Source: Dolomedes plantarius (lineage: Eukaryota > Arthropoda > Arachnida > Araneae > Dolomedidae). Taken from it: a DNA stretch of 64,000 nt. The notes under the pieces are model-generated. The model made no database searches. It was not told where the DNA came from and saw nothing but the letters and a program-made list of their open reading frames with translations. The position numbers were made by a program, and so were the translations under genes. Each line of letters starts with the position of its first letter. The first letter of the stretch is position 1. The stretch is from assembly GCA_907164885.2 (NCBI GenBank), contig OU015501.1, positions 23,131,091 through 23,195,090 on the forward strand. The letters are read 5' to 3'. Shown here one piece after another: positions 36,032 through 50,612 of the stretch.

Positions 36032-36644
36032 CAGTCGAACCTCCATATATCGAAGTAGCAAATTGTGCGAAAATATCGATATATAGAAATTTCGATATAT
36101 AGAATTGAGCTTAGTCTTATCATAATTCTCCTAAAAAAAATTGAAGCTAATTTTCGTATACGAAACTCCATTTCTAATTTATATGCGAATCCCATTAAAT
36201 GAAAGTTAATAACTAAAAAATGAATTAATATGAAAGATTTATTGATTACTACACATCTTTAAAAGAAACAATAATGCAGACAGTGGTTACAATGATCACA
36301 GTTACTTTCTTTAAAAAAAAAAACTACGAATATCTTGCTAAACAGTTAGTTTTGCGGAAAGTTCAAAGAAAAGTTCGTATTTATTCAGTCCACTAAAAAA
36401 CTTCATCAGGGACATTTTCCGCGAATTGAAGTCCACGACGTATTGTTTCAAATGCCAAAAATTGGGAGATTTTACTCTAAAGTGGAAAAAAAATCTCCTA
36501 ATTTGTCTTGAAAAAAATTTCGATATATAGAGATTTTTTCGATATATAAAAAAATTTTTTCTATGTAATGATCATGGAGATTTGCTAAGAGTTCGATATA
36601 TAGAAAATTTCAATATAGGGAAGTTCGATATATGGAGGTTCGAC

Positions 36645-36646
<2 letters not shown>
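36032..36646. mobile_element. Tigger/pogo-like non-autonomous element with CGATATAT repeats
   Basis: Ends CAGTCGAACCTCCATATAT and, minus strand, CAGTCGAACCTCCATATAT, perfectly matching. TA on the left (36030-36031); TG on the right, a probable mutated TA. Many TTCGATATAT motifs occur near both ends, likely binding sites. Interior non-coding. Confidence 0.88.

Positions 36647-36647
<1 letters not shown>

Positions 36648-36692
<45 letters not shown>
36648..36692. repeat. (TA)n microsatellite
   Basis: TA array directly right of the Tigger-like element. Confidence 0.93.
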
Positions 36693-36696
<4 letters not shown>

Positions 36697-36834
36697 CAGT
36701 ATGCCCACTAAAGTCCCTTCCCACCCTCTTAACTTCAGAACGGCTGCTGCTATATTCATAAAAGTGGTGTCTAGGTATAGTAAAGTAGCGACGCGCTACT
36801 GAATGAAACCATCTAATCCTTAATCCTTTTCGCG

Positions 36835-37215
36835 TAGCCATTTTGTCAATTCCTAAGCACGCCCTGCCGCGAGCTCCCGCTCTCAACGAAATTCGCATCC
36901 AATCTGCCGCCAAAAACTTTATTTCCTCCGAGCTCCTTCTGCACGGCGCATGTGCAGACCTCAACCTTGATCATCTGGACCCTCAAAATTGCTGATCGTG
37001 CATTCTTAACTTCGCGCCCAAACCCTTTACACTTCTAAAAATAAATCCTCTCGCCTAGAATTATTCGCTTTCCGCTCAAAGTCGCTTTTAAAAGATGATT
37101 TTCCCCACAGCAAAATACGCACGCGTTGTCAATGGATTGTTAGATTCTTATTATTTTAAGGCCCCTTTCCCCGTACTTCTCAACTATATTTTGACAGCTC
37201 AGTTATGTTTTGACA
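36835..37215 (-). repeat. 3' LTR of the gypsy-type element
   Basis: On the minus strand it starts TGTCAAAACATAACTGAGC at 37215 and matches the other LTR throughout, for example in TCATCTGGACC and AATAAATCCTCT. The far boundary, near 36835, is uncertain by about 20 bp. Confidence 0.85.
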
Positions 37216-37240
37216 ACTTCCCCCCCCCCGTCCCTCTGAA
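37216..37240 (-). promoter_or_regulatory. Polypurine tract before the 3' LTR
   Basis: Minus strand reads GAGGGACG, a G-run and AAGT, ending next to TGTCA of the LTR. Such tracts prime plus-strand DNA synthesis in LTR retrotransposons and fix the element's orientation. Confidence 0.75.
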
Positions 37241-39061
37241 GGCGTGCACACAAAGAGTAGCTAATTCTCTGCAGCACGTCCCCAGAAGAGAAAAACAAGG
37301 TTAATTCCATAACTAAAATAAACCCATTGGAAAATTCTGAGTAGGACTGCAGTCCCTAGTCAACAAATTCCCATCAAAACCCATCAATTAATTCCTAAAT
37401 TTTCCCTCTGAAACCCCTACATTACTCTTCTATCTATTCAGGATGACCTGGAGCAGTTGTTTTTAAAAATACAGTGCATATTCATAACAGTTTTACATCG
37501 AAATGGTCCTGAATCTTGAAAAAAATGTATGTAATCATTGGTTAGTAGAAACAATAGGAAAAACATAGAGGTATCATCTGAAAAATCTCACTTAACATAC
37601 AAAAATATATCACATAAACACTCTAAAATATTATTCACAATTTTCACTGGTCACTTGGACGGTTATTAGAGTTTATAAGTAAGTCTCTACCTTACCAGAT
37701 GCTTACTCTGATCCTGAGTGGAGAATAATTTGACAGTCCTACAATCTGTCCACTCACTTTCACAATCTTAAACAGTTCCAGTTTCAATCAGTTACAGATG
37801 TATTTAATTTATTTACATAAAATCAGGATGGAAATATGAAGTATACATGAATGAAAACAACTTAATGATGACAAAATCCATGGTCTACTGTCATGCGCGG
37901 CCCTGCAAAACTCGGAGACATCACATATTAATAATTGAAAAATACAGATTTTATCAACTTATTATATTACAAAATCACTTTACAAAATCAAATTCTACAG
38001 ATGCTGTCAACTCTTAAATTCAATTTACCATGGGATAAATTTTTTCATATATTTAATTTTCAGCATTGTTTCATTACATAACATTATTCCATTTTTACCT
38101 AGGTTACAAGAAAAGCCCTTTTAATTACTCGAGTTATGATACACATACAAATTTCACAATTATTTTACAATTTTTCTACAAAACAATTCACCCTTATCAA
38201 AACATAAATATAATTGACACTTTTTATTATAAAATTCGCAATGATAGATTCATTATGTTAAAATACATTATACTTTCTGATTGGTTGTGCATAGCTGGGT
38301 CAGAGGAGAGCAGGCTCAAAATTTGACATGTCTTTAGTCATTTCGTTTAAGTAATATTTTTCAGCACATTGTGACTGAGTATGTAAAGTACAATTTATTT
38401 AGAAGGATACAATAAGGTTGGGATGACTTCCAACGAGCGGGTAGAGGTGGGTGAGAGGATAGAGTATTCGAGAAGGAGGAAATTTACTGAAAGATGAAAG
38501 AAGTAGGGGCTTCACATTCGGTTTTTGGCTCAGAAGATCCAAAACATCACATACAATAGTTCTCTAGTTGAAAGTTTAACCAAGACAGCTTTTTTTTAAA
38601 AGTATTTTATTAATTAATTTTAATTTAAGACAACACACAAAGTTTCAAAAAAGGTGTTAGGCACCCAACATGTAAAATCAATTAAGAAATGGATCTCTGA
38701 GATAAGAAGTTTGGTCATATTCGGGAAAATGTAAACACAGTTCAGCACATTACACAAACAAAACATTGCAAAAATGGTAACAAAACATTTCAAAATAATC
38801 CAAAAATTAGGTTTAGCCAAAGTTCTTTCATTAGTTACTAAATTTCAATTCAAAACACACAATTGTTAAAAACCAATAAATTCAATACAAATCATATTCT
38901 AGTTTAATTTCACAATATTATCAATTCCAATTTTTTTTTAAATTTTATTTGCTCATTGACTTTCATAATTTTATAATTTCAATTCTTTTACTTGTAATTC
39001 GTACCAAAATCTTCTCTTAATTTTCCCCCCATTCCCCAAGAAAATTGTGCATGAAACAAAA

Positions 39062-39290
39062 TTATTTTAATTTAAACTCATTATGTGGATGAAAATGCCT
39101 TAATCTGGTTGAGTGCACAATTTCACTCTTTTTCCCAGTGTATTGGTTTGGTTTATCATTTTCGAAATTAACATTAGAAAGTTGGCTTAAAATTGTATAA
39201 GGGCCTGAATAAGGTGGATCTAATTTTCTTGAATTTGGGTATTTAAATTCTTCATACATCACTAAGTCACCAATTTTAAAATTTGACTGT
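39062..39290 (-). pseudogene. Gypsy integrase C-terminal fragment
   Basis: The minus-strand frame can be extended upstream of its first Met to NKQRYDRHF, then NFKIGDLVMYEEF, LDPPYSGPYTILSQLSNVNF, and KSEIVHSTRLRHFHP before the stop. The pattern GDLV-(x)-PYxGPYxIL-(x)-VHxxRLRxFHP is the C-terminal DNA-binding part of Ty3/gypsy integrases. The catalytic core upstream is absent; sequence above about 39310 does not continue the protein. Confidence 0.85.
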
Positions 39291-40929
39291 ACAAAATGTC
39301 TATCATATCTCTGTTTATTAAATAATTCTCAACATTTTTTTGATAAGGCTTTGCGAAAAATATACCACAGAAATTCAGAATGACAATGTAAACATTAAAG
39401 CACTAGAAGTGACACTAAATATTATTTTTCACTTGTACATATAACAGCATGACCTACTAAATCACTATTATAACCAATCTACATTTTAACATCTTCCTCA
39501 ATTATGAATTGCACTTTAAAATCTCATAACACACATAAAAATCAATAGTAGCAGAAAAAGTTAAAAATCACTCAATGAAATTAATATTTACACAAATGAA
39601 GTCATTAAGATATATGAAAAATAGTTAATTAGATTTTAAATGTATGGAATCAACTTTCAAAATTATTTACACTACTCAAAACAGTTTCTTTCTCAAATTT
39701 TTTGTTTATGAACCTTTCATCATCTTTCTTTTGCTAACTAAAAATTCCCACCAATATGGGAATTGAAGGAAGCATGTAAAACTGCTCATGCTTGTTCTAA
39801 ACTTATAAATCCTTCACTTAATTGTTAAAATATGTCTAATTACTCACATTTTATTCAATATTACTTATACAATCCTACCATTATCAAATTTAAACACATC
39901 AAAATCCCTCACTTTATATGAATGAAAAGAAAATACTTATATAATTTCCATACCTTATTTTTTTTTAATCACATATCAATATAATTTTAATCACTACATT
40001 AAAAACACTCAAAATATATTTTATTAAATTATAACTCAAAACATTTCGCCTTCAAAACTCAATTTAAAAATTTTAACTTACCCCTATGTATTTTACTAAC
40101 TTTATATTTTTACTTTTTTATCATCACTTTTTCTGAAATCACTATTCAAATTTATTAGAAACTGAAATCTTCAGTATGTTTTTCTTATTTACACGTGTAA
40201 TCGTCTTAAAGTCCTTGGCGCTATTCCTCGAAATCTCTATGATGTTCAAGACTCTATGCTGTTGTATTATGTCCCGAAATAGTTCTGGAATATTGTATAC
40301 TGTTGTCGGAGAGTCAATTTCACCAGGAACAGTACAAGAAGCTTGATGAAAGTTTTTTTTTTTTAAATGTTATTAAATGCTGTCTCGTCTTCATTAGTGA
40401 ATGTGCAATCGAAAGTTTCACGCAATATTTCGTCTATCATTTCCAACAGAGTATTTTTAAGGATTTCTGGATTAGGAAAATTTTCTTTTGTCAATTTCAT
40501 AGCGGTCAAATTTCTTTCACAGCAGTCTCGTATTTTGTCATGACGAGTGTTCCGGTATCGTGTGGGAGGAATTCTGGTTTCCATGTAGAAATCAAAATGT
40601 TTTTTTCTCTTTCTTTTCCAGATTTAAGTCATCGTCACCATCGACTTAGAGCATACGGAATTTTTTAGTCGGTGTATTTGCAACCGTTCTCGAGCACACC
40701 CTGAGAAATTTTCATCGCTTGGTCGATTCGTCCATGACGTACATCAACCACGCGTCTACTGACACGGATCTTGATTTGCTCCCGTGTTAACATCAATTTT
40801 ATGCAGTCACGTCCATTGTTAAATTGGGCGAGTGGTAGGCCTTTTAAAGAAATAGTCCATATTCGTATTAACTCCGTCTTCATTTAACTCCGTAAGTTGA
40901 CCATTCTCCAGGTTGATTTCCGCGCTTCG

Positions 40930-41306
40930 CCATTTTATAATCTACTTGGCCACGACTGCCGCGAGCATCCGCTCTCAATGAGATTCCCACTCAATCTGAC
41001 ACCAAAATCTTAATTTCCTACGAGCTCCTGCTGTACGGCGCATGGGCAAACCTCAACCTTGATCATCTGGACCTTCAAAATTGCTGATCGTGCATTCTTA
41101 ACTTCGCGCCCAAACCCTGTACACTTCTAAAAATAAATCCTCTGGCCTAGAATTATTCGCTTTCCGCTCGAAGTCGCTTTTTAAAGATGATTTTCCCCAC
41201 AGCAAAATAGTACGCGCACTTTGTCAATAGATTGTTAGATTCTTATTATTTTAAGCCCCCTTTCCCCATACTTCTCAACTATATTTTGACAGCTCAGTTA
41301 TGTTAT

Positions 41307-41310
<4 letters not shown>
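40930..41310 (-). repeat. 5' LTR of the gypsy-type element
   Basis: Minus strand starts TGTCATAACATAACTGAGC at 41310. It differs from the 3' LTR by scattered substitutions and small indels, so the insertion is not recent. It abuts (TA)n on its outer side. Confidence 0.85.

Positions 41311-41352
<42 letters not shown>
41311..41352. repeat. (TA)n microsatellite
   Basis: TA array at the outer edge of the 5' LTR, inside the split pogo-type MITE. Confidence 0.93.
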
Positions 41353-41361
<9 letters not shown>

Positions 41362-41675
41362 ATATGTATAATTAAATATTAATTTTATTTTGATGTTACT
41401 TTCAGACCCCAAAACGCACTCCAATTTTAAGTAGATTTTTTTATATGAAAAGGTGCGGTTTTATATAAAAAGGCGTCTTATGGTCCGAAAAATACGATAA
41501 TTCTTTATAAAAAAAATTTTATGCTACTATATAAAACTTTTTTATGCTAATTTCAAACCATCGAAGATTGAAACACTTGCCTGAGCTTCTGTAATGAAGT
41601 GGAATATGTAAATTAGGAAAATGTTGGAAATCAAAGTTAAGGAAATCAAAGTTCGAACGTGTATTTAGACATATA

Positions 41676-43355
41676 CAGCTCCGATTCAAAAAATTAGAAT
41701 AATGTAAAAAGAATGGGTTTAATGTTGCTAAAGTGTCAATTTGCATACTGTGTTCAGAAAAAAAATATTAAAAATGTCTAAATATCTTCAGAACATTTAT
41801 AAATATAACATAAATATTTATTTTTTTTTTGCTATACTAATAATTAACTATTTTAAAAAATATTAGAATTATTTAAAAAATTAGAATATCTGGACAACAT
41901 GGTTAAAAAAATTAGAATATGCAAAAATTTTTCTGATGGTTGAGAGAACAGCTGCGGGACTAATATGTGTGGGACTATAAAATGTGTTCCGCGGAAAATG
42001 AAAAGTAGTTTGGCATTTGATTTTAGTTCAGTATTTGCTTATTATGGGACGAAAGAGCGACTTATCTGAGGCTATGAAATTTCGTATTGTGCACTTGCAC
42101 AAAGAAGGAAAAACACAACTGTTTATAGCAAAGGAAGTGAAATGTTCTCAAGCAAGTGTGAGTAGAGTTTTGAGAGAATATTGTAATAGTAAGTTTTTTC
42201 AAAATAAACACTTTAAAAGTGGTCGAAAGCCAGTAACTTCAGCAAGAGATGAAAGGCAATTGAAAAAGATTGGGAAGAAACATCGCTTTCGAAGTGTGAA
42301 ATATATGCAGAGAAAATGAAAAGAAGTGGGTGTAAATGCCTCTAAATCTACAACATTACGATGACTTCAGAAATTAGGTTTTAGATCATGTGTGTCTAAG
42401 ACAAAGCCTCTCTTATCATCTAAGCAAATGGCTGCTAGAGTTAAATGGTGTAAACAAGGCTATTTTGGGGTCAAGATGACTGGAAAAAGGTACTCTTCAG
42501 CGATGAAAGTATGTTTTGTGTGTCCCATGGGAATCAAGGTATACGTGTTTGGAGACTCAAACAAGAAGATTTTGATAATGAGTATTTAAAACGTTCGGTT
42601 AAATTTGCGACCTCTGTCATGGTATGGGGCTGCATGACTGCAGAAGACCCAGGTAGGTTGTGTATTATTTACACAAAAGTCAATTCAGAAGTGTATCAAG
42701 AAATTCTTGAACACTTCATGATTCCTTCATCTGAGGATTTATGTGATGACGATTTCGTGTTTCAGCAAGATTCAGCTTCTTCCCACACTTCCAAATCGAC
42801 AACTAAATGGCTCCAAGAGAAGGAAATAAATGTACTCCTTTGACCTGCGAATTCACCCGATCTAAACCCCATCGAGAATTTCTGGGGAATTATGAAAAAA
42901 CGACTTCAAGAAGTTGCAACAAGAGACAAAAAAGATCTTATTTCTAGTTTGAAGAACATATGAGCGAATATTGATAAAAAAATCCGTGAACCTTTAGTCA
43001 ATAATATGCCAAACCGTTTAAGAGCTGTCATTAAAGTTAAGGGGGATGCAGCAAAGTACTGATTAGTATGTAAAAACCCTTCGAGTTTAAATTGTGTACA
43101 ATATATTTACATTATTCTAATTTTTTGAACCATGTTATGAAGTAGTCTAATATTTTGAATTTTTTTTCACTTGCTATTTTAAATATATTTTCTATTTCAT
43201 TGTATTATGTTCATATTTTTATAATCTACAAAATATGCAGATTTATATTATGATAATTTATATTTGATATCATTGATTATTTATTTGATAAATTAGATTT
43301 GCAATTCCCTTGAACATATTTTCTTTCATTATTCTAATTTTTTGAATCGGAGCTG
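41676..43355 (+). mobile_element. Tc1 element with AT-rich subterminal repeats
   Basis: TA at 41674-41675 and 43356-43357. Both ends start CAGCTCCGATTCAAAAAATT and match for about 29 bp. Next to each end the motif AAAAATTAGAATA recurs (41871-41932 on the left; its inverse at 43115-43162 on the right), probably extra transposase-binding sites. About 1.68 kb. Confidence 0.92.
42044..43062 (+). pseudogene. Tc1 transposase (DD34E), multiple stops
   Basis: Starts MGRKSDLSEAMKFRIVHL; helix-turn-helix with GKTQLFIAKEVKCSQASVSR. Stops interrupt it at about 42317, 42362, 42841 and 42961, and there are frame changes near 42460-42500. Core motifs survive: LFSDESMF (in the frame of 42511-42843), FQQDSASSH and SPDLNPIENFW, with 34 positions (one now a stop) between Asp and Glu. 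It ends LRAVIKVKGDAAKY at 43062. Older than the copies at 13.1 and 28.6 kb. Confidence 0.9.
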
Positions 43356-43433
43356 TATATATTTGCTCTGCATGTGTATAAGTTAGTAAGCAGTCGGAAA
43401 TTACTAAATACGTCACAAATACATCATTTAGAT

Positions 43434-44075
43434 CAGTGTTTCTTAACCTTTTTAATAGTCAACATCCGCTTGAATCTGAAAATAAGCTCTCGCACCCCCT
43501 TGTAAAATGTGTTTCTATTTTTTATTTAGGAAAAGACATTTATTGTAGAAAAAAATTAATAGATTTACAATACATACCATATTATTACATATAAAACAAT
43601 ACCTACATTTTTAAGGGCTACGTTGTTGTTGTTGTTCGTTCAGAATTATCCTTTTAAAACGAGGCTCCTTTTTTGAAAGAGCCACGCGTAAGTTATCAAA
43701 TGTCTTTAAGCGATTTCTGGCTTTCGTTTTGATGTGCCAAAGTGATGAAAAACTCATTTCACAAAGCTAAGTGGTGGCAAATAGTAAAAGTGTCTTTAAT
43801 GCTGCTTTTGCCAGTTCTGGATAAAGTTCTAACTGCGTACACCAGAACTGTTTTAAGTCCAGTTTTTCAAATTCCATTTCAATACGTGCATTAGCTCGTA
43901 TTGCGATAAGATCGTTTTTTAATAAAACGTCGTCGTCCATTGAATTTAGGTCAAAGAAAAATGGATTGAGTATCCACTATTAATTTTGCTTATATTTATC
44001 ATGGAAAAGTATCCATCAAATGATTCACTCAGTTGGTGGAGGTGTAATTTAATTTCGGGTATAAGATCCACCAAG
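43434..44075 (-). pseudogene. hAT transposase C-terminus with one element end
   Basis: Minus strand gives LSESFDGYF (about 44020), then after a frame change ILNPFFFDLNSMDDDVLL, LDLKQFWCTQLELYPELAKA, ALKTLLLFATT, a stop where the family has Tyr, LCEMSFSSLWHIKTKARNRL and LRVALSKKEPRF. This is the dimerisation region of hAT transposases of the ZBED/SCAND3-like group. CAGTGTTTCTTAACC at 43434 is the matching hAT terminus. The catalytic N-terminal part is missing; the sequence breaks off at a short tandem repeat near 44064. Confidence 0.87.
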
Positions 44076-44125
44076 GATTTAGATCCACCAAGTGATTTTA
44101 GATCCGCCAAGTGATTAAGATCCAA
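44064..44125. repeat. Four short direct repeats of AGATCCACCAAG
   Basis: AGATCC blocks at 44064, 44081, 44100 and 44118, with spacing 17-19 bp, located exactly where the hAT coding relic ends. Confidence 0.85.
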
Positions 44126-44196
44126 TCCTTGATCAATATGTTACTGCTACATTACAAAACTGTAGAAACATCAAGAATGTTATTTATACCAGTTAG

Positions 44197-45170
44197 GTGC
44201 CGAAAAAATGATTATCGCGTACGGCGGATTCCGTGACGTCATCGCTTTCACGAGTAACTTGAAACCTGCTCCCCCGTGTTCGTTTTTGGGATACATTTGG
44301 CATTTTGAGTATAGTTCTCTAGAACTTAAAAAAACTTTAGGAAGGACATTCATGAAGTCTCCAGTGGCATGACGTCATACGGCGAGATTGCTGTATCGCC
44401 TCGTTCTTCTCAGGATTTTAAAAATCCCGGAAATTCGAGTATTCTTCCGGCTCTGAGACACCCAACGCTTGAGGAGCACGTGGGATCGTCCCGAAAGCTC
44501 CTTGTTTCTTCGATCGGTAGCGGGGAAAATAGGTAATTTCGTTAATCTGACGTCACCGCCATCACGATTAATTCGGAATCGGCATCAAAGCTATATTTTC
44601 GGGACTCTGGAAAGAGGTGCTTTGGTGTAATTAACCTTTAACATGAATTAGAGGCGTCCTAAGTGCTACATTTTGCCTATAATGTGCCGAAAAGATGATA
44701 AACTCGTACGGTGGTTTCGCTGACGTCATCGCTTTCAGGAGTAACCTGCGCCCTGTGTTCGTTTTTGGGATGAATTTGGCAGAGTATAGTTGCCTAGGGT
44801 CGACTAAAAAGAGCATTAGGAAGGACTTCCATGAAATCTTCAGCAGTATGACGTCATACGGTCAGATCGTTGGCTTCGCTGTCGTGGCGGAGACCGTGTC
44901 CCCCAGTTCTCCTCGGCATTTTAAAAATCTTGCAAATCCGAGTATCCTTGCGGCTCTGAGACACCAGACGCCTGAGGGGCACGTTGGTTCGTCCCGTAAG
45001 CTCCGTGTTTCTTCGATCGGTAGCAGAGAATATCCGTAATTTCGATAATCTGCCGTTACTGCTTTCACGGTTAATACTGAATCGGCGCCAACGCTATATT
45101 TTCGGGTTTCTGGGCAGAGGTCTTTTGGAGTAATAGACCTTTAGGATGAATTAAAGGTTTATTTAGGGCT
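44197..45170. repeat. Tandem duplication, 487-bp unit, with TGACGTCA motifs
   Basis: GTGCCGAAAA starts at 44197 and 44684, and long stretches match between the units (TTCGTTTTTGGGAT, TATGACGTCATACGG, GTTTCTTCGATCGGTAGC, GCTATATTTTCGGG). The block is GC-richer than its surroundings. TGACGTCA occurs four times perfectly and a fifth variant is TGACGTCACC. A 114-codon plus-strand frame at 44695 begins in unit 2; unit 1 shows the same start but breaks by indels, which argues against coding. Confidence 0.88.
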
Positions 45171-46394
45171 ACTTATTATAGTCCACTTCTGGTGCGGTTT
45201 TAAGGTTGCAGCCTCGGGGAGGTCGATTCTCGAAATGAGGGGTCTGAGATAATCATGAGCATTACCCACAAGAAATATTTGTAGCTCTTTAGGATAAATT
45301 ATGAAAGATCTAATTTACCCTAAATTGATTTCTATTTTCATGTAATCAACGTATTTTAAGACGTGTGCATCATACTACTTACTATTTCCCGAAATAATGT
45401 GAGGAAGTTTCAGAAATCCTCGATAAAATTTCTCGATAATAGTTTTTACATCTGTCAAGGCAATTTCCTTTTAGACATATTTTTAATTTTCCTGATATAA
45501 TAGATCCAATCGACTTAAGGTTGGCCCTGCCCTTTAAAGTGGTATGATGATTAAACTAATGACCTCTTTTAATGGGAAATCCCGCACAACTAATTTTTTC
45601 AACACTTCATAAAATTTTCCCATTTTCAGCAATTTGAATAGGGAAAAATCTCATCAAACTCGTAATTTCATCCTCTGTGAAATATCTTCTCATAACTTGG
45701 TTTTTGTTAGCCATATTTTTAGCCAGTTTAAAAGTTAAATAAAAATGTGAAAGGTGTTTTGCTTAGTTGCAAACTTATAACTTGGAAAATAGACACAATA
45801 AATCAGTCTTTAAACGTTTCATATTATACAGCAAATCACAGCAGTTAATATTCCAACAGGTACAGTGTTTAAAATTTCCTTTCAATTGTTAACTGCAGAT
45901 GTGTATTCCTCTCCATCTGTCTCTTGTAAACACTGCATTTTCTTAGGGTAAACCATTACCCATCGGCAGAAAGAAACATCTGATCGAGTCTTCGTTTGGG
46001 CAAATGCCGATATTTGGCGAAACGTGGGGATGAACGGTGACAATTTCCTCCTCACCACATCCTCGGGAAGGGTATGAGATCCCGTGGACCTTCGTTTTTG
46101 TCACTTTCAAAAAGAACTCTTTCCGAGTGATCACTTTCTCAGGGATATTCTCGCAGGAGGAAACCTGTACCATCGTGAATGGACTGAGAGAATGTTCTCG
46201 TACGAATCCTATATCAGTGTTTCTGAGATTCTGTAGATGTGATTCGAACGTGCAACATATCATCAACAACTAAATGTTCGTGAAGTTCCCAGTTTTAGCG
46301 ATTTTGCTACTTTGGTGCGAGTAGTTTGCAAGAACGGGAGAACTGCTTGATGTAATCAAAGGAGAATCGCTAACGGGAAGACGGATGTTTAAGA
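45171..46394. other. No recognised gene
   Basis: A 108-codon minus-strand frame (45943-46269) with several Cys lies in a GC-richer patch; I do not recognise it and an overlapping plus-strand frame is equally open. Otherwise AT-rich. Confidence 0.4.
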
Positions 46395-47137
46395 GGACTC
46401 ACGACCCTTAAGTCGAGGAAATAAGGCCTATTTTCATACTTTTTGACTCTTTGTAACTATTTCAATTTACTCCCAATTTTTCCAAATTTTATGTTTATGA
46501 TAAATTGATGTATTTATTTAAATAAACAAATTTTCAACTCTAAAAATAATTTTAAATATATTTTTTAAATGCTTTAGATATAACTTGTTTTTTAAGTATT
46601 TTTATTGTATACTGGCTTGCGCGCAGAACTATGAAATTAATTTTACACTTAAATGTATAATTCCTGTTTTATATTTAAAATAAATAATTCAAAATACAAT
46701 TGAACATGAAACATTCAACATTAAAATATTTTTCAATTTTTTTAAAACTGCTCAAAATATACTTAAAATTTCCTTAAATTTTTGCATTAATTTACCCCTG
46801 AAAAAATAACAAAATGTGCAGTGATTGCAATAATTCTAGTTCAGACGCAATAAAATAACTTGATTATGCAGTGATCAAAATTTCATGGAATTATGTTTCA
46901 TAGTTTTTGAGATATCAATTGCGGAAAGATGCAAAATTACATTTTGAGAAAAATGAGTTTAAAATTTTTGTTACCATAAACTTGATCAGTAATTAAATAT
47001 TTTGAATATCAATATCTCCAGAACAAAGCGGAATATTTTCATGCGGTTTGCTTTATTTTGTTCAGAAATGATCAGGCTTTAACATATATTTTTTTTCAAA
47101 AAATCTAATGTTGTAAAGATTTAAGAGTAGTGAGTCC
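46395..47137. mobile_element. AT-rich element with GACTCAC inverted ends
   Basis: Left end GAGGACTCACGACCCTTAA; right end, minus strand, GGGGACTCACTACTCTTAA. TTAA adjoins the left end; CTAA (one base off) adjoins the right. Interior AT-rich and non-coding, like the element at 10751-11439. Confidence 0.65.
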
Positions 47138-49780
<2,643 letters not shown>

Positions 49781-49849
<69 letters not shown>

Positions 49850-49850
49850 G
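49781..49850. repeat. (TA)n-(TG)n microsatellite
   Basis: TA followed by TG repeats. Confidence 0.95.
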
Positions 49851-50566
49851 ATAGATTAAACCATATATAACAATATAAAGCTGTTTTAGTCGTAACCGAT
49901 GTGGCTATTCTTCAAAATAAATCGAGTTTTAACACATAAAATCCGTTATTCAATCTCTCACACAACCTTGAGCCATTTAGAAATACTTGCAACCACGTGC
50001 CAGTATTGTTCCTATCTGATCAATATCTCCCTCACTTCTGCTAAAACCTACACGTGTTACTATAAAATGGCGTATATCATATTCCGAGCCCGCTGTCAAA
50101 TGTGAGCTGATTTGTACCCCCTTAAAATTCCAGCAGAGTGGACTAGTCTCGGAAACCCTAAATCTGTTGACAGCGGTTAAATTTAGTCTTCCTTCAGAAA
50201 CAGCCACTGTTTTTCATGGCCTTGAGAGGGTCTGAACACACGTGCAAAATGGGAGTTCCTAAGGTAGAACTCTCTAAGGCCAGATATATAAATTTTAAGG
50301 GGGGGATGTATTAATTGAAAAATGGTAATTTATAGGTCACGGCAGGATATTTAAAAAAAAGGGGTATTAAAATATTATTTGACATAACATTTAGTAGTTC
50401 AGGTTGAGCACAGTTATGGGGACGGAATTAATTGTGAACGTATAAAAGGTTTTGACTCGGGCGGAGTGTTCATTGCTTTATGGCTAGTTGAACTGCTTTG
50501 AGTAAAAAAATTGCTGCGTGGTCTCTTGAGTCCAGGTCAGCGTATTATTATTTGAATTAACATAAC

Positions 50567-50568
<2 letters not shown>
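49851..50568. other. No recognised gene
   Basis: Overlapping frames on both strands near 49900-50207; neither resembles a known protein. Confidence 0.4.

Positions 50569-50570
<2 letters not shown>

Positions 50571-50610
<40 letters not shown>
50571..50610. repeat. (TA)n microsatellite
   Basis: Directly follows the 3' end of the minus-strand SINE. Confidence 0.95.

Positions 50611-50612
<2 letters not shown>

Larger units (their letters stand above)
36835..41310 (-). mobile_element. Gypsy-type LTR retrotransposon, degraded
   Basis: Two direct LTRs (36835-37215 and about 40930-41310) flank about 3.7 kb. Transcription would run on the minus strand: a polypurine tract precedes the left LTR, and an integrase C-terminus reads minus at 39062-39290. 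Reverse transcriptase, protease and most of the integrase are gone. The 39.3-40.9 kb part holds two short minus-strand frames (40665-40883, 40363-40584) that I do not recognise and cannot call gag. Confidence 0.82.
35889..41497. mobile_element. Pogo-type MITE split by later insertions
   Basis: The left part (35889-36029) starts CCGTATTTTTCATACC; the right part (about 41353-41497), minus strand, starts TCGTATTTTTCGGACC. TA lies at 35887-35888 and 41498-41499. Both halves align with the intact copy at 23613-23889, including TATAAAGATATTTTCAATTT on the left and GTTACTTTCAGACC on the right. Everything from 36030 to about 41352 entered its AT-rich centre. Confidence 0.82.

Noticed and set aside
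36572..36964. 130-codon minus-strand frame with Arg-rich start
   Set aside because: It crosses an LTR boundary and a TA microsatellite; the sister LTR does not keep the frame.
44695..45039. 114-codon plus-strand frame in the 487-bp duplication
   Set aside because: The sister unit breaks the same frame by indels, and a minus-strand frame overlaps it. Not evidence for coding.
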